From the NCBI GenBank assembly GCA_033558025.1, contig JAUCEF010000016.1:2976001-3040000 (forward strand): a stretch of DNA of 64,000 bases. The letters run 5' to 3'. The stretch is from Phytophthora sp. 'mugwort' (taxonomy: Eukaryota; Oomycota; Peronosporomycetes; Peronosporales; Peronosporaceae). Shown piece after piece: positions 46,781 through 58,900 of the stretch. The notes under the pieces were generated by a model. It did not search any database and was not told the DNA's origin. It was given only the letters and a program-made list of their open reading frames with translations. The position numbers and the translations under genes were made by a program. Numbering within the stretch: the stretch's first letter is position 1; each line of letters begins with the position of its first letter.

Positions 46781-48200
46781 AAGCCCCGTCTTCCCTGACC
46801 AAGACCCCGACTACGCCTTCGCCATGGACGCCACGTCGACTACCGCCCGCATTAACAAGTTCGACGGAACTAACTTCCACACGTGGAAGTTCAAGATGCA
46901 GATGGTGCTCGAGGAGCGCGAACTGTGGGAAGTGACAAGTGGGGAAGTGAAGCTGGAGCACTGCCAGACTGCGGCGGATCAAGCGCTCTTTCGGAAGAAG
47001 TCGCGCAAGGCGCTGGCGATGATCTGTCTCGCGATGGAGGATTCGCAGCTGCCGCTGGTTCGCTCGGCGAGTGGCGCGCATGATGCATGGTCAAGACTGG
47101 AAGGACACTTCGAGAAGAAGAGTTTGGCCAACAAGCTCTTTCTTCGTCGGCGTTTCTTCACGACGATGATGGACGAAGGTGATGATGTGCTGGAGCACAT
47201 CAACAAGATCAAGACGCTGGCGGAGCAGCTTGACGCAGTGGGCGCTCCGGTCAGCGAGGACGACTTGGTGATCACGCTTTTGGGAAGTCTGAGCGAGTCG
47301 TACCAGTTCCTGATCACGGCGTTGGAGTCGAGAGCCGACTCACTGTCGTGGGAACTCGTGACGTCTCGGCTGCTTCATGAGGACATGAAGCGCAAGGAAC
47401 AAGGTGGCGGTACGGACGGCACCGCGCACGGTCAAGGTCAAGCGTTCATGACAAGCGACAATAAGCGCAAGGGTCGGCAGGCGCAGAAGACTAGTGCCTG
47501 TCACTACTGTGGCGAGCACGGACATTGGATCGCCAAGTGTCCGGTGCGAATCCGCGAGAACGCGGAGCGGCAGAGGCCGCAACGAGCGAATGTCGCGCAG
47601 AGTGAAGATGACTCTGGCGACTTCCTCTTCTCGGTTGGTGGTAACACGGGTGCCTCCAAGTCGAATGGAGTGTGGCTGGTCGACTCGGGTGCGACGCAGC
47701 ACATGACGTACTCGAAGGAGTACATGAAGAACTACAAGAAGATCTCTCCGGTGGACGTGCATCTCGCGGACGACGGTGTGGTTCAGGCTGTGGGGACCGG
47801 CGACATTGTGATGTCGATGAAGACCCCGCGCGGCATGAAGAAGGGTGTACTCACGAACGTGTGGCACATTCCGAAGCTGTCGCGCAACCTGTTTTCGGTT
47901 GGTCGGTTCACTAAGGACGTCGGGCCAGTTATCTTCGAGAGCGACGGGTGCTTCGCTGAAACGAAGAGTCTCAAGTGGAAGCTCGGCGCTCGTGAGGGCA
48001 AAGGACTGTTCAAGCTGTGCATGACTCCGATGATGCCTGACGAGGCCAATGCGGCAAGTTCGAAGGATCGCCAAGGGGACACCACGTCGTACCTCTGGCA
48101 CCTTCGACTTGGTCACATCGGCCATGGCGGTCTAGACGCCATCGTCAAGAAGGGCTACGGTGTTGGTATCGACATGGCGTCGGTGAAGCAGTGGGAGCTG
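46773..48200 (+). pseudogene. Copia Gag-Pol of B3, N-terminal part (interrupted by A13)
   Basis: It encodes 476 codons: Gag, CCHC knuckle CHYCGEHGHWIAKC, protease WLVDSGATQHM and the first part of integrase (LWHLRLGHIGHGG), ending at KQWEL. A13 is inserted here and the reading frame runs into TGA of the A13 LTR. The second part is at 52946-55642. Together, without A13 and one TSD, they make 1375 codons including the stop. B3 lacks both the frameshift of B1/B2 and the nonsense codon of B4, so it was an intact B element before A13 arrived. Confidence 0.94.
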
Positions 48201-48544
48201 TGATGAAAGGTGTTGAGGTCTTGAAGCGAGGCTTGGATTGAGCGGAGGGAGTTCTGCACTTGGGTGCGGGGACCGGAGTGAAGACCACTTGAGCTGAAGA
48301 AGGAAGATTCGAAAGTGATTGATTTATCGGAGCTTACACTACCTAGTCTACCACATAGATATGCAGCCCTGCATCCAATCATTTGGTGCATCCAATCACC
48401 AACACTCCGCACTCGTCCAATCATCCTACTCGTCTAATCATCGGTTGCGTAAACAACGTACCGTAAACATCGCGGGATCGTGTTGGACCGGTTCGGGTTA
48501 ACCGGTTACTGGTACACAGTACCAAAACCTGGCAACCCTCAATA
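48201..48544 (-). repeat. A13 3' LTR (344 bp)
   Basis: It lies between TSD AGCTG and the polypurine tract (sense GAGGGGGCG, + strand 48545-48553). In sense the LTR ends TTTCATCA. Confidence 0.95.
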
Positions 48545-48551
48545 CGCCCCC

Positions 48552-51500
48552 TCAATGCGAACACGCGTGGATACCGAGGGACGCCGTCAGATCCGTGTGG
48601 CGCGGTCCTGGCAGTGCCTTGGTCATGATGTCCGCCAGCATGATAGAAGTCTCGCAGTACTCGAGCTTGACTTCGCCGCGCTTGACCTCATCACGGATGT
48701 GATGGTACTTGATGTCGATGTGCTTGGCGCGACCGTGGTTCACTGGGTTCTTCGTCATCTTGATGCACGACTGGTTGTCTTCGCGGATCTTGAGCTCGGG
48801 TCCAGTCTCGTTGGCAGCCGCCAAAATCTCGCATAGCAGGCGATGAATCCACTTGCCTTCTTGGATCGCCAGACTGAGCGCGATGTATTCCGCCTCGCTC
48901 GTAGACAGCGAAACACTTGACTGCTTCTTGCTTCCCCAGCTCACTGGCGCACCCATCATCATGAACGTGTAGCCGGAAGTCGACTTGCGGTCCGCGAGGT
49001 CGCCAGCCCAGTCCGCATCCGAATACCCACGAAAGTCGATCTTGTTGCCTGGCTTGAAACAGATTCCATGCGTCTTGGTGCCTTGTAGATAGCGAAAAAT
49101 GCGCTTGACCGCAACCCAGTGTTCCTCTTGGGGGTTCTCCATGAAGCGCGATACATAGCCTACTGCGTACGCGATATCCGGGCGAGTAGCAGTCATCAAG
49201 TGCATGAGGGCACCCACAGCTTCGCGAAACGGAGCGTTCAGCTTGGTCGCTGCGTCACTTGGAACCAGTCGAGTGCTCATGTCTACCGGACTCACCACAG
49301 CCTTGCACTCGTCCATACCGAAACGCTTCAGGATATCATCCACATAACGCCGCTGGCACATCGTCACGCTGCCGTCCGGGCCATCCACCAGCTCGATTCC
49401 AAGGACGAACACACACTTGCCGCTGTCGGTCATCTCGAAGCGTGTCTTGAGGTCGGTCTTCGTGCGTGAGATCAGCTCGGGTGAACTTCCGGTGACCAAC
49501 ACATCGTCCACGTAGACCAGCACGAGCACACAGTGGCCATCGACAACCTTGATGTAGAGGCACGGGTCGAAGGCTGAAACTTGAAAACCGATAGAACACA
49601 CGAATTCGTCGAAGGTCTCGTTCCATACGCGCGAAGCTTGCTTGAGACCGTAAATCGCCTTCACCAATTCCAGGCAGTCGAAATCACCATCCAGCTCGAC
49701 GCCTTCAGGAACCACGCAGAACACCAACTCCTTCATGACGCCGTACAGAAATGCCGTTACCACGTCGAGTTGGTCGAGGGGCCAGTCGAAATACTTGGCA
49801 ATCGCGATGACCATGCGCAGCGTCACGTACTTGACCACGGGCGAGAACGTCTCCGTGTAGTCGATGCCGTACTTTTGCTTGAAACCCTTGGCCACCAGGC
49901 GCGCCTTGTACTTCTCGATCGATCCGTCGGCTTTGCGCTTAATCTTGAACACCCACTTGGTACCGATGGCGCTTTGTCCGCTGGGCAACTTGGCAGCACG
50001 AAACACACCACGAAGTCGCATCGACTTTAACTCAGCACGAATCGCCTTGCGCCAGTGCAATTGGTCCGGGCCGTTGACCGCTTCTTGGAATGTCGACGGC
50101 TCCGATAAGTCCACGGCTGCTTCGACCGCGTTGGCACTTGCACGCCAAAACACAGATGGAGTCGATTCTTCATCTTGGTCTCCAGACTTTTCTTCTTCAT
50201 CTGCGTCTGTTCGGTGCGAAGGGGAGTCGTTCGGTGCACTTGCTTCTTCCAGTCCAGGTCGATGACGCACAGCGCGCGGTCTTCTGGCAGCTTCATCTTC
50301 GTCACTCGGGCGGCTCTTGCGCTTCCCTGCCTGTTTGTACTCCGTCTGGCGCGGACCATCATCGTCGATGTCGAGCGAGTCGAAGTCCAGGTCGTCGACA
50401 TCTTCATCAGAAATCGACGGTGAAAATCCAAAGGTTGATTCATCGAAGTTGACATCGCGACTGATGACCACCTGCCCCGCCTCGATGTCATAAAGTCGAT
50501 ACGCCTTGGACACTTCTTCGTAACCCAGAAACAATCCGGCGCGAGCCTTGGGATCCCACTTGAGTCGCTTCTCCTTCGGAGTCAGGATGTACGTCCGACA
50601 GCCGAAAACACGCATGTGCTTCACACTCGGCTTGGACTTGTAGACGATCTCGAACGGAGTCTTGTGCTCGATCTTGGGTGACGGCAGGCGGTTCTTCACA
50701 TAGATGGCCGTCATCGCCGCCTCAGCCCAGAAACACTTGTCCAGCTTGGCGTGATGCAACATGCTGCGGCCGATCGTGACGATAGTTCGGATGGCTCGCT
50801 CTGCCGTGCCGTTGGTCTGGTGCGCGTACGGAACCGTGGTTTGCTGCTCGATGCCTTCGTCTTCGTAAAAATCCTTGAGCGAGTTAGTCGCAAACTCACG
50901 AGCTCCGTCGTGCCGCACAAACTTGACCTTCTTGCCGAACTGCGTCTGCACCTTCATGATGTATGTCTTGATGCAGTCTTCACTTTCCGACTTGGCACGC
51001 AGACAGAAACCCTTCATGCATCCGCTGGCTTCGTCCACGATCAGGAGCAGGTACTTGCTACCGCCAAGCGAGTTTTCCTCCATGGGTCCGCAGATGTCAA
51101 AGTGGAGCAGCTCAAATGTGTCGTAGCGACGCTTGTCACGGTTGCTTGGGAATGGTTTTTGGACCATTTTGCCTTGCTGGCAACCACGACACACACTTGG
51201 TCCACTCGACTTGGAAGGTGCTTTCGCGTCCTTGATCATCTTGGTGTCGACCATCTTGCGAAGAACCTCGACTGGAGCGTGACCCATACGCGCGTGCAAA
51301 TCGACCGTCCTTCCACTTGTCGCCGCATTTGCCGATCGCTGAGGTGTGCGAAGCCAGTAGAGTCCGTCCACGAGATCCGCCGTCGCCACCACTTGATTCG
51401 AGTCCTTGCGCGAAACGTGCATCTCAGTGCCGTCAAATACCACTTGGAACTTGCCATGCTTGTTTATCTGCGGCACTGAAAGCAGATTCTTGCTCATATT

Positions 51501-52592
51501 TGGCACGTAAAGCGCGTTCTTGATCTCGATCTCGCGCTCGTCGCCGTTAGGCAGGACCACTCTTTCCACGATGGTCCCCACACCCTTGATGGCAGCCTTG
51601 TTGCCATCGGCCACCGAAAGTTCGCCTTCACTTCGCTCGATTAAATTGGCGAACTTGGACTTGTCGTTGCAAATATGGTGCGTTGCGCCGCTGTCGACCG
51701 CCCACATCCCGGACACATTCTTGTCCGTCGAAACTCCACATTCCAGTGAAACCGCGAACGCTACTCGATCGTAGTCGTAGTCGTAGCCGTTGCTGTCGTT
51801 TCTCCACTGGATGTTGTTGGCCCCGCGTCCACGGCCGTTGCCGCCGCGTCTTGGCCCTCTGTTCTCGTCCTTCTGCTTGGTCCAGCACTTGTCAATGACA
51901 TGCCCCAATTTTCCGCAGTACGTGCATTGGCGAGGCTCACGGTCGGTGTTGAACGCCTTGGCCGCGTTCTCAGTCTTCACCGTCGCCGTCTTCTCGCCTT
52001 GTCGCTTGATGTGCTCGTTCGTGAGCACCTTCACAACGTCTTGCGACCGCAGTTCAGCGCTGCTCATCTCCAAGTTCAGCACGACGTTCTCGTAGCTCTT
52101 GGGGAGGCTGCGCAACAAGCAGATCGCCACGTCCTCGTCCTCCATCTTGGCACCGATGCTGCTGAGCTTGGCGCTGATGTTGAGGACCTCGTTGCAATGA
52201 TGCAACACATTGCCGCCTTCCGACATCTCCATGCTGAAGAGCTGTCGCTTTAGGTAGATGCGACCAGCCTTCTGCGATCCACCGTACAGCGTCTTCAAGC
52301 GCGTCCACGCGATCCATGCTTCCTCGCAGTCGTCGACCACATGATGGTAGTCGGCGTCCATGTGAAGCAACATCAGTCCAAAAGCGATGTTGCTCGACTT
52401 GACATACTCGTCCTTGGCCCGGGAGTCCGTAAAGGATGGAGACGTTTCCCGATTCACCACATGCCACGTCGACTTGGTCAGGAACACGCCACGCATGTAG
52501 CGGTTCCACGTCGCGTAGTTGTCTCCGTTGAACTTGTCGATGGAGACCTTGGTCGAGACGTCTTGGGCAGAGGACATGGTGCTTGGGCTCAT
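48552..52592 (-). CDS. Copia Gag-Pol polyprotein, copy A13 (1346 aa, intact)
   Basis: The ATG at 52590-52592, inside the primer-binding site 52585-52596, was chosen as start because it is the conserved MSPSTMSS start. The open frame actually extends to 52820, because the extra LTR base puts 76 LTR-encoded codons in frame. All of Gag, CCHC, DSGA protease, DD35E integrase, YVDD RT and RNase H are present. It has YGGSQKAG and KWDPKA where A9-A12 have YGGWQKAG and KWNPKA, so it came from a different source copy than the array it sits in. Confidence 0.95.
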   Translation of the reverse strand: MSPSTMSSAQDVSTKVSIDKFNGDNYATWNRYMRGVFLTKSTWHVVNRETSPSFTDSRAKDEYVKSSNIAFGLMLLHMDADYHHVVDDCEEAWIAWTRLKTLYGGSQKAGRIYLKRQLFSMEMSEGGNVLHHCNEVLNISAKLSSIGAKMEDEDVAICLLRSLPKSYENVVLNLEMSSAELRSQDVVKVLTNEHIKRQGEKTATVKTENAAKAFNTDREPRQCTYCGKLGHVIDKCWTKQKDENRGPRRGGNGRGRGANNIQWRNDSNGYDYDYDRVAFAVSLECGVSTDKNVSGMWAVDSGATHHICNDKSKFANLIERSEGELSVADGNKAAIKGVGTIVERVVLPNGDEREIEIKNALYVPNMSKNLLSVPQINKHGKFQVVFDGTEMHVSRKDSNQVVATADLVDGLYWLRTPQRSANAATSGRTVDLHARMGHAPVEVLRKMVDTKMIKDAKAPSKSSGPSVCRGCQQGKMVQKPFPSNRDKRRYDTFELLHFDICGPMEENSLGGSKYLLLIVDEASGCMKGFCLRAKSESEDCIKTYIMKVQTQFGKKVKFVRHDGAREFATNSLKDFYEDEGIEQQTTVPYAHQTNGTAERAIRTIVTIGRSMLHHAKLDKCFWAEAAMTAIYVKNRLPSPKIEHKTPFEIVYKSKPSVKHMRVFGCRTYILTPKEKRLKWDPKARAGLFLGYEEVSKAYRLYDIEAGQVVISRDVNFDESTFGFSPSISDEDVDDLDFDSLDIDDDGPRQTEYKQAGKRKSRPSDEDEAARRPRAVRHRPGLEEASAPNDSPSHRTDADEEEKSGDQDEESTPSVFWRASANAVEAAVDLSEPSTFQEAVNGPDQLHWRKAIRAELKSMRLRGVFRAAKLPSGQSAIGTKWVFKIKRKADGSIEKYKARLVAKGFKQKYGIDYTETFSPVVKYVTLRMVIAIAKYFDWPLDQLDVVTAFLYGVMKELVFCVVPEGVELDGDFDCLELVKAIYGLKQASRVWNETFDEFVCSIGFQVSAFDPCLYIKVVDGHCVLVLVYVDDVLVTGSSPELISRTKTDLKTRFEMTDSGKCVFVLGIELVDGPDGSVTMCQRRYVDDILKRFGMDECKAVVSPVDMSTRLVPSDAATKLNAPFREAVGALMHLMTATRPDIAYAVGYVSRFMENPQEEHWVAVKRIFRYLQGTKTHGICFKPGNKIDFRGYSDADWAGDLADRKSTSGYTFMMMGAPVSWGSKKQSSVSLSTSEAEYIALSLAIQEGKWIHRLLCEILAAANETGPELKIREDNQSCIKMTKNPVNHGRAKHIDIKYHHIRDEVKRGEVKLEYCETSIMLADIMTKALPGPRHTDLTASLGIHACSH

Positions 52593-52596
52593 AACC

Positions 52597-52940
52597 TGAT
52601 GAAAGGTGTTGAGGTCTTGAAGCGAGGCTTGGATTGAGCGGAGGGAGTTCTGCACTTGGGTGCGGGGACCGGAGTGAAGACCACTTGAGCTGAAGAAGGA
52701 AGATTCGAAAGTGATTGATTTATCGGAGCTTACACTACCTAGTCTACCACATAGATATGCAGCCCTGCATCCAATCATTTGGTGCATCCAATCACCAACA
52801 CTCCGCACTCGTCCAATCATCCTACTCGTCTAATCATCGGTTGCGTAAACAACGTACCGTAAACATCGCGGGATCGTGTTGGACCGGTTCGGGTTAACCG
52901 GTTACTGGTACACAGTACCAAAACCTGGCAACCCTCAATA
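52597..52940 (-). repeat. A13 5' LTR (344 bp)
   Basis: It is bounded by the primer-binding site and TSD AGCTG (52941-52945). The Initiator-like TCACTTT lies at 52708-52714 on the minus strand. Confidence 0.95.
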
Positions 52941-52945
52941 AGCTG

Positions 52946-55642
52946 TGCGACGGATGCTCACTCGGCAAGCAAACGCGAGTAAGCTACATGAAGACGTCGC
53001 CAAACCGTGCCAAGCAAGTGCTAGAAGTCGTACACAGTGATGTATGCGGTCCCATGCAGACGCCGACCTTTGGAGGCAAGCGCTATTTTGTCACGTTTAT
53101 CGATGACAAGTCGCACTTCTGTGTGGTGTACTTGCTGCGCAACAAGTCCGAGGTGGCCGACAAGTTCGCGCAATTCGTCGCGTTAGCTGAGACCCAGACT
53201 GGCAAGCGCGTGAAAATGCTGCGGAGCGACAACGGCGGCGAGTACACTTCGGGTGAGATGGCCAAGTTCTGTGCGGACCGTGGTATCATGCAGAAGTTCA
53301 CGCCGCCATACACGCCTCAGCTGAACGGAGTCGCCGAGCGCATGAACCGGACGTTGGTGGAGTGTGCGCGTTGCATGCTGGAACATGCTGGATTGCCCAA
53401 GACGTATTGGGGTGAAGCTGTCGTGACAGCTACATTCCTCCGTAATCGGTGTCCGACGCGTGCCATCAACCACGACAAGTCGCCGCACCAGGTTTGGACA
53501 GGCAAGAAACCGCTGCTAGCGAACCTCAAGGTGTTCGGTTGCCACGCATACGTGCACGTGCCGAAGGAGAAGCGCACCAAGTTTGACGCTCGGTCGGTGC
53601 GCTGTCGGTTCCTGGGATACTCGGAGCATGAGAAAGCGTACCGTTTCGAAGAGACCAAGAGCGGTCGCGTGCTTGTGAGCCGCGACGCGCAGTTTATGGA
53701 AGACGTCTTCGACAGTGGGAGACGTGACTACCATCAGAGGGAGGTGGTGGTCATTCAAGATGAAGAGACGACGGATCAAGATTCGTTGCAGTCGGATGAA
53801 GACGACAAAGAAGAAGAAGACGAAGAAGCAGCGCGGGACGAAGGTTTTGAACCAGGCAGCAAGCGACACCCGCGGACGCAGTCGCTGGAAGAAGCTGTGG
53901 AAGTTCCAAGTGCCAAGCGGCAGAGTCGACACCTGACTCTGGACGAGATGTCGGCTGCGGCTCAAGAAAGTCAAGACTTCGAAGCTGCATACGTCGTGAA
54001 TTCAGTGGGAGAAATGCCGACCACGTTCAAGTCGGCGATGGAATCCAGCGACGCAGTCAAGTGGAAGGAGGCGTGTGACTCGGAGGTCGAGTCGCTCCGC
54101 AAGAACGAGACGTGGATCCTCGTGCCGCTGCCAAAAGGACGCAAGGCAATCGGCAACCGATGGGTGTTCCGTGTGAAGGAGAACCAGGCTGGAGAGATCG
54201 AACGGTTCAAGGCGCGACTGGTGGCCAAGGGATTTTCGCAGAAGTACGGCATCGACTACGACGAGACTTTCGCGCCAGTGGCCAAGTTCACGTCGATCAG
54301 GATCCTGCTCAGTCTGGCGGCCAAGTACAATCTCATGGTGCACCAGATGGATGTCAAGACAGCTTTCCTGAACGGTTTGTTAGACGAAGACATCTACATG
54401 GCACAGCCGGACGGCTACATCGATGAAAAGCACCCGGACTATGTCTGTCAGCTCAAGCGGTCTCTTTACGGTTTGAAGCAATCGCCGCGGATGTGGAACA
54501 AGACCATCGACGACCTCATGCTCAAGCTAGGGTTCAAGAAGTGCGAGTCTGACCACTGCATCTACTTCAAGCGTGACGACCAAGACATGATCTTCGTGGC
54601 GCTATATGTCGACGACCTGATCCTCGCAAGTAACAACGACAAGCTGCTCAAGTCGACGAAGAAGGCGCTCAGTGACCGTTTCGAGATGACGGACCTGGGC
54701 CAGCTCAAGTACTTCCTCGGCATGGAAATCGATCAAGATGTGACGACAGGGAAGGTGTCGATGCGGCAAACCAAGTTTGCGAAAGACATTCTGGAGAAGT
54801 TCAACATGGAGAAGAGCAACCCTGTTAAGACGCCACAGGATCCGGGCCTCAAGCTGACCAAGGCCATGTGCGAGGGCGGCTGCAAGCACGACGAGACCAT
54901 GGTAAACGTGCCATACCGGAACGCTGTGGGATGCCTCATGTATCTCATGGTAGGCACACGCCCGGACCTCGCAGCAGCAGTGGGAGTTCTCAGCCAGTTT
55001 GCAGCAGACCCATGCCCGACACACTGGCAGGCGCTCAAGAGGGTCTTCAGGTACATTCAAGGCACGAAGACGCACGGCATCGAGTTTCAAGCGAGCTGCG
55101 ACGACGGACCCCAAGGCTATTCAGATGCCGACTGGGCTGGAGACATCGAGTCAAGAAGAAGTACAAGTGGCTACGCGTTCATGATGAATGGCGGATGCAT
55201 CAGCTGGAGGAGCAAGAAGCAGCGGACAGTGGCGCTGTCTTCGACGGAAGCTGAGTACATGGCGCTATCGGAGGCGACACAAGAGGCGGTGTGGCTTAAG
55301 GTGTTCCTGTGCGAGCTCGGCGAGATGACAAGCGATGAAGCAATCAAGATCTACGAGGACAACCAAGGCTCCATCGCGTTGGCCAAGAATCCCGAATTCC
55401 ACAAGCGCACCAAGCACATCGACATTCGCTACCATTTCGTGCGCGAGAAGGTGGAAGACGGTCAAGTGGTGCTGCAGTATGTTTCGACAACCGACATGCT
55501 GGCGGACATCATGACGAAGCCAATCTCTGCGACGCAGTTCAGTGTGCTCCGGAGCAAACTCGGCATCGAAGCGCTGAAGGCTGTCGAGTCGAGTGGGAGT
55601 GTTGTCAAGGAGACGTCTCGACCAGCTGCTGTATACCGGTAG
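52946..55642 (+). pseudogene. Copia Gag-Pol of B3, C-terminal part
   Basis: It resumes in the integrase zinc-binding region (CDGCSLGKQTRVSYMK), then has catalytic HSDVCGP, LRSDNGGEY and NGVAERMNRT, an acidic linker (DEDDKEEEDEEAARDE), RT with LYVDDLILAS, and RNase H ([22 protein letters not shown]). The frame crosses the 3' LTR border at 55600 and stops with TAG at 55640-55642, inside the LTR. Confidence 0.94.
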
Positions 55643-55953
55643 GATACCGGTATGACCTTCACTCAGTGGCATCGCAATCATCATGTGATTACGAGACGAA
55701 GATTACGTCACGGTGTTTATGGGACGGTGTTTACGCCACGGACGATTACGCCATGGGTGGGTACAAGATTGTGGGTACATGATGGGCTCTACGTGGCACT
55801 CCCTGATTGGCTGAAGTAACTCAGTATCCAGTAGAGAATCCAGTAGAGTGTACCCAGTAGGTAGAACTGTAGGCTTAGAGGTAGCAAGGAGTTTGCGAAC
55901 TAAGGACCTAAATCGATCACTTTGCATTTTGCCATCAAGTGACCAAGCCTTTT
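55600..55953 (+). repeat. B LTR shared by B3 and B4 (354 bp)
   Basis: It is the 3' LTR of B3 and the 5' LTR of B4. It is preceded by the tract GAGTGGGAG and followed by the B4 primer-binding site. Exactly 4440 bp separates it from the LTR at 60040. Confidence 0.94.
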
Positions 55954-55957
55954 GGTT

Positions 55958-58900
55958 ATGAGCCCAAGCCCCGTCTTCCCTGACCAAGACCCCGACTACG
56001 CCTTCGCCATGGACGCCACGTCGACTACCGCCCGCATTAACAAGTTCGACGGAACTAACTTCCACACGTGGAAGTTCAAGATGCAGATGGTGCTCGAGGA
56101 GCGCGAACTGTGGGAAGTGACAAGTGGGGAAGTGAAGCTGGAGCACTGCCAGACTGCGGCGGATCAAGCGCTCTTTCGGAAGAAGTCGCGCAAGGCGCTG
56201 GCGATGATCTGTCTCGCGATGGAGGATTCGCAGCTGCCGCTGGTTCGCTCGGCGAGTGGCGCGCATGATGCATGGTCAAGACTGGAAGGACACTTCGAGA
56301 AGAAGAGTTTGGCCAACAAGCTCTTTCTTCGTCGGCGTTTCTTCACGACGATGATGGACGAAGGTGATGATGTGCTGGAGCACATCAACAAGATCAAGAC
56401 GCTGGCGGAGCAGCTTGACGCAGTGGGCGCTCCGGTCAGCGAGGACGACTTGGTGATCACGCTTTTGGGAAGTCTGAGCGAGTCGTACCAGTTCCTGATC
56501 ACGGCGTTGGAGTCGAGAGCCGACTCACTGTCGTGGGAACTCGTGACGTCTCGGCTGCTTCATGAGGACATGAAGCGCAAGGAACAAGGTGGCGGTACGG
56601 ACGGCACCGCGCACGGTCAAGGTCAAGCGTTCATGACAAGCGACAATAAGCGCAAGGGTCGGCAGGCGCAGAAGACTAGTGCCTGTCACTACTGTGGCGA
56701 GCACGGACATTGGATCGCCAAGTGTCCGGTGCGAATCCGCGAGAACGCGGAGCGGCAGAGGCCGCAACGAGCGAATGTCGCGCAGAGTGAAGATGACTCT
56801 GGCGACTTCCTCTTCTCGGTTGGTGGTAACACGGGTGCCTCCAAGTCGAATGGAGTGTGGCTGGTCGACTCAGGTGCGACGCAGCACATGACGTACTCGA
56901 AGGAGTACATGAAGAACTACAAGAAGATCTCTCCGGTGGACGTGCATCTCGCGGACGACGGTGTGGTTCAGGCTGTGGGGACCGGCGACATTGTGATGTC
57001 GATGAAGACCCCGCGCGGCATGAAGAAGGGTGTACTCACGAACGTGTGGCACATTCCGAAGCTGTCGCGCAACCTGTTTTCGGTTGGTCGGTTCACTAAG
57101 GACGTCGGGCCAGTTATCTTCGAGAGCGACGGGTGCTTCGCTGAAACGAAGAGTCTCAAGTGGAAGCTCGGCGCTCGTGAGGGCAAAGGACTGTTCAAGC
57201 TGTGCATGACTCCGATGATGCCTGACGAGGCCAATGCGGCAAGTTCGAAGGATCGCCAAGGGGACACCACGTCGTACCTCTGGCACCTTCGACTTGGTCA
57301 CATCGGCCATGGCGGTCTAGACGCCATCGTCAAGAAGGGCTACGGTGTTGGTATCGACATGGCGTCGGTGAAGCAGTGGGAGCTGTGCGACGGATGCTCA
57401 CTCGGCAAGTAAACGCGAGTAAGCTACATGAAGACGTCGCCAAACCGTGCCAAGCAAGTGCTAGAAGTCGTACACAGTGATGTATGCGGTCCCATGCAGA
57501 CGCCGACCTTTGGAGGCAAGCGCTATTTTGTCACGTTTATCGATGACAAGTCGCACTTCTGTGTGGTGTACTTGCTGCGCAACAAGTCCGAGGTGGCCGA
57601 CAAGTTCGCGCAATTCGTCGCGTTAGCTGAGACCCAGACTGGCAAGCGCGTGAAAATGCTGCGGAGCGACAACGGCGGCGAGTACACTTCGGGTGAGATG
57701 GCCAAGTTCTGTGCGGACCGTGGTATCATGCAGAAGTTCACGCCGCCATACACGCCTCAGCTGAACGGAGTCGCCGAGCGCATGAACCGGACGTTGGTGG
57801 AGTGTGCGCGTTGCATGCTGGAACATGCTGGATTGCCCAAGACGTATTGGGGTGAAGCTGTCGTGACAGCTACATTCCTCCGTAATCGGTGTCCGACGCG
57901 TGCCATCAACCACGACAAGTCGCCGCACCAGGTTTGGACAGGCAAGAAACCGCTGCTAGCGAACCTCAAGGTGTTCGGTTGCCACGCATACGTGCACGTG
58001 CCGAAGGAGAAGCGCACCAAGTTTGACGCTCGGTCGGTGCGCTGTCGGTTCCTGGGATACTCGGAGCATGAGAAAGCGTACCGTTTCGAAGAGACCAAGA
58101 GCGGTCGCGTGCTTGTGAGCCGCGACGCGCAGTTTATGGAAGACGTCTTCGACAGTGGGAGACGTGACTACCATCAGAGGGAGGTGGTGGTCATTCAAGA
58201 TGAAGAGACGACGGATCAAGATTCGTTGCAGTCGGATGAAGACGACAAAGAAGAAGAAGACGAAGAAGCAGCGCGGGACGAAGGTTTTGAACCAGGCAGC
58301 AAGCGACACCCGCGGACGCAGTCGCTGGAAGAAGCTGTGGAAGTTCCAAGTGCCAAGCGGCAGAGTCGACACCTGACTCTGGACGAGATGTCGGCTGCGG
58401 CTCAAGAAAGTCAAGACTTCGAAGCTGCATACGTCGTGAATTCAGTGGGAGAAATGCCGACCACGTTCAAGTCGGCGATGGAATCCAGCGACGCAGTCAA
58501 GTGGAAGGAGGCGTGTGACTCGGAGGTCGAGTCGCTCCGCAAGAACGAGACGTGGATCCTCGTGCCGCTGCCAAAAGGACGCAAGGCAATCGGCAACCGA
58601 TGGGTGTTCCGTGTGAAGGAGAACCAGGCTGGAGAGATCGAACGGTTCAAGGCGCGACTGGTGGCCAAGGGATTTTCGCAGAAGTACGGCATCGACTACG
58701 ACGAGACTTTCGCGCCAGTGGCCAAGTTCACGTCGATCAGGATCCTGCTCAGTCTGGCGGCCAAGTACAATCTCATGGTGCACCAGATGGATGTCAAGAC
58801 AGCTTTCCTGAACGGTTTGTTAGACGAAGACATCTACATGGCACAGCCGGACGGCTACATCGATGAAAAGCACCCGGACTATGTCTGTCAGCTCAAGCGG

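Larger units (their letters stand above)
48201..52940 (-). mobile_element. Complete family A element A13, nested in B3
   Basis: It is 4740 bp: LTR 48201-48544, internal 48545-52596, LTR 52597-52940, flanked by AGCTG on both sides (48196-48200 and 52941-52945). The 344-bp LTRs read as identical by inspection and share a private extra base (TGATGAAAGG on the + strand where other copies have TGATAAAGG), which marks them as a true pair. With an open Gag-Pol this is the cleanest family A insertion in the window. Confidence 0.96.

Noticed and set aside
46518..47081. 187-codon minus-strand frame across the B LTR (also at 55703)
   Set aside because: It combines antisense gag with LTR sequence, has no family similarity that I recognise and is not preserved as a unit in other B contexts.
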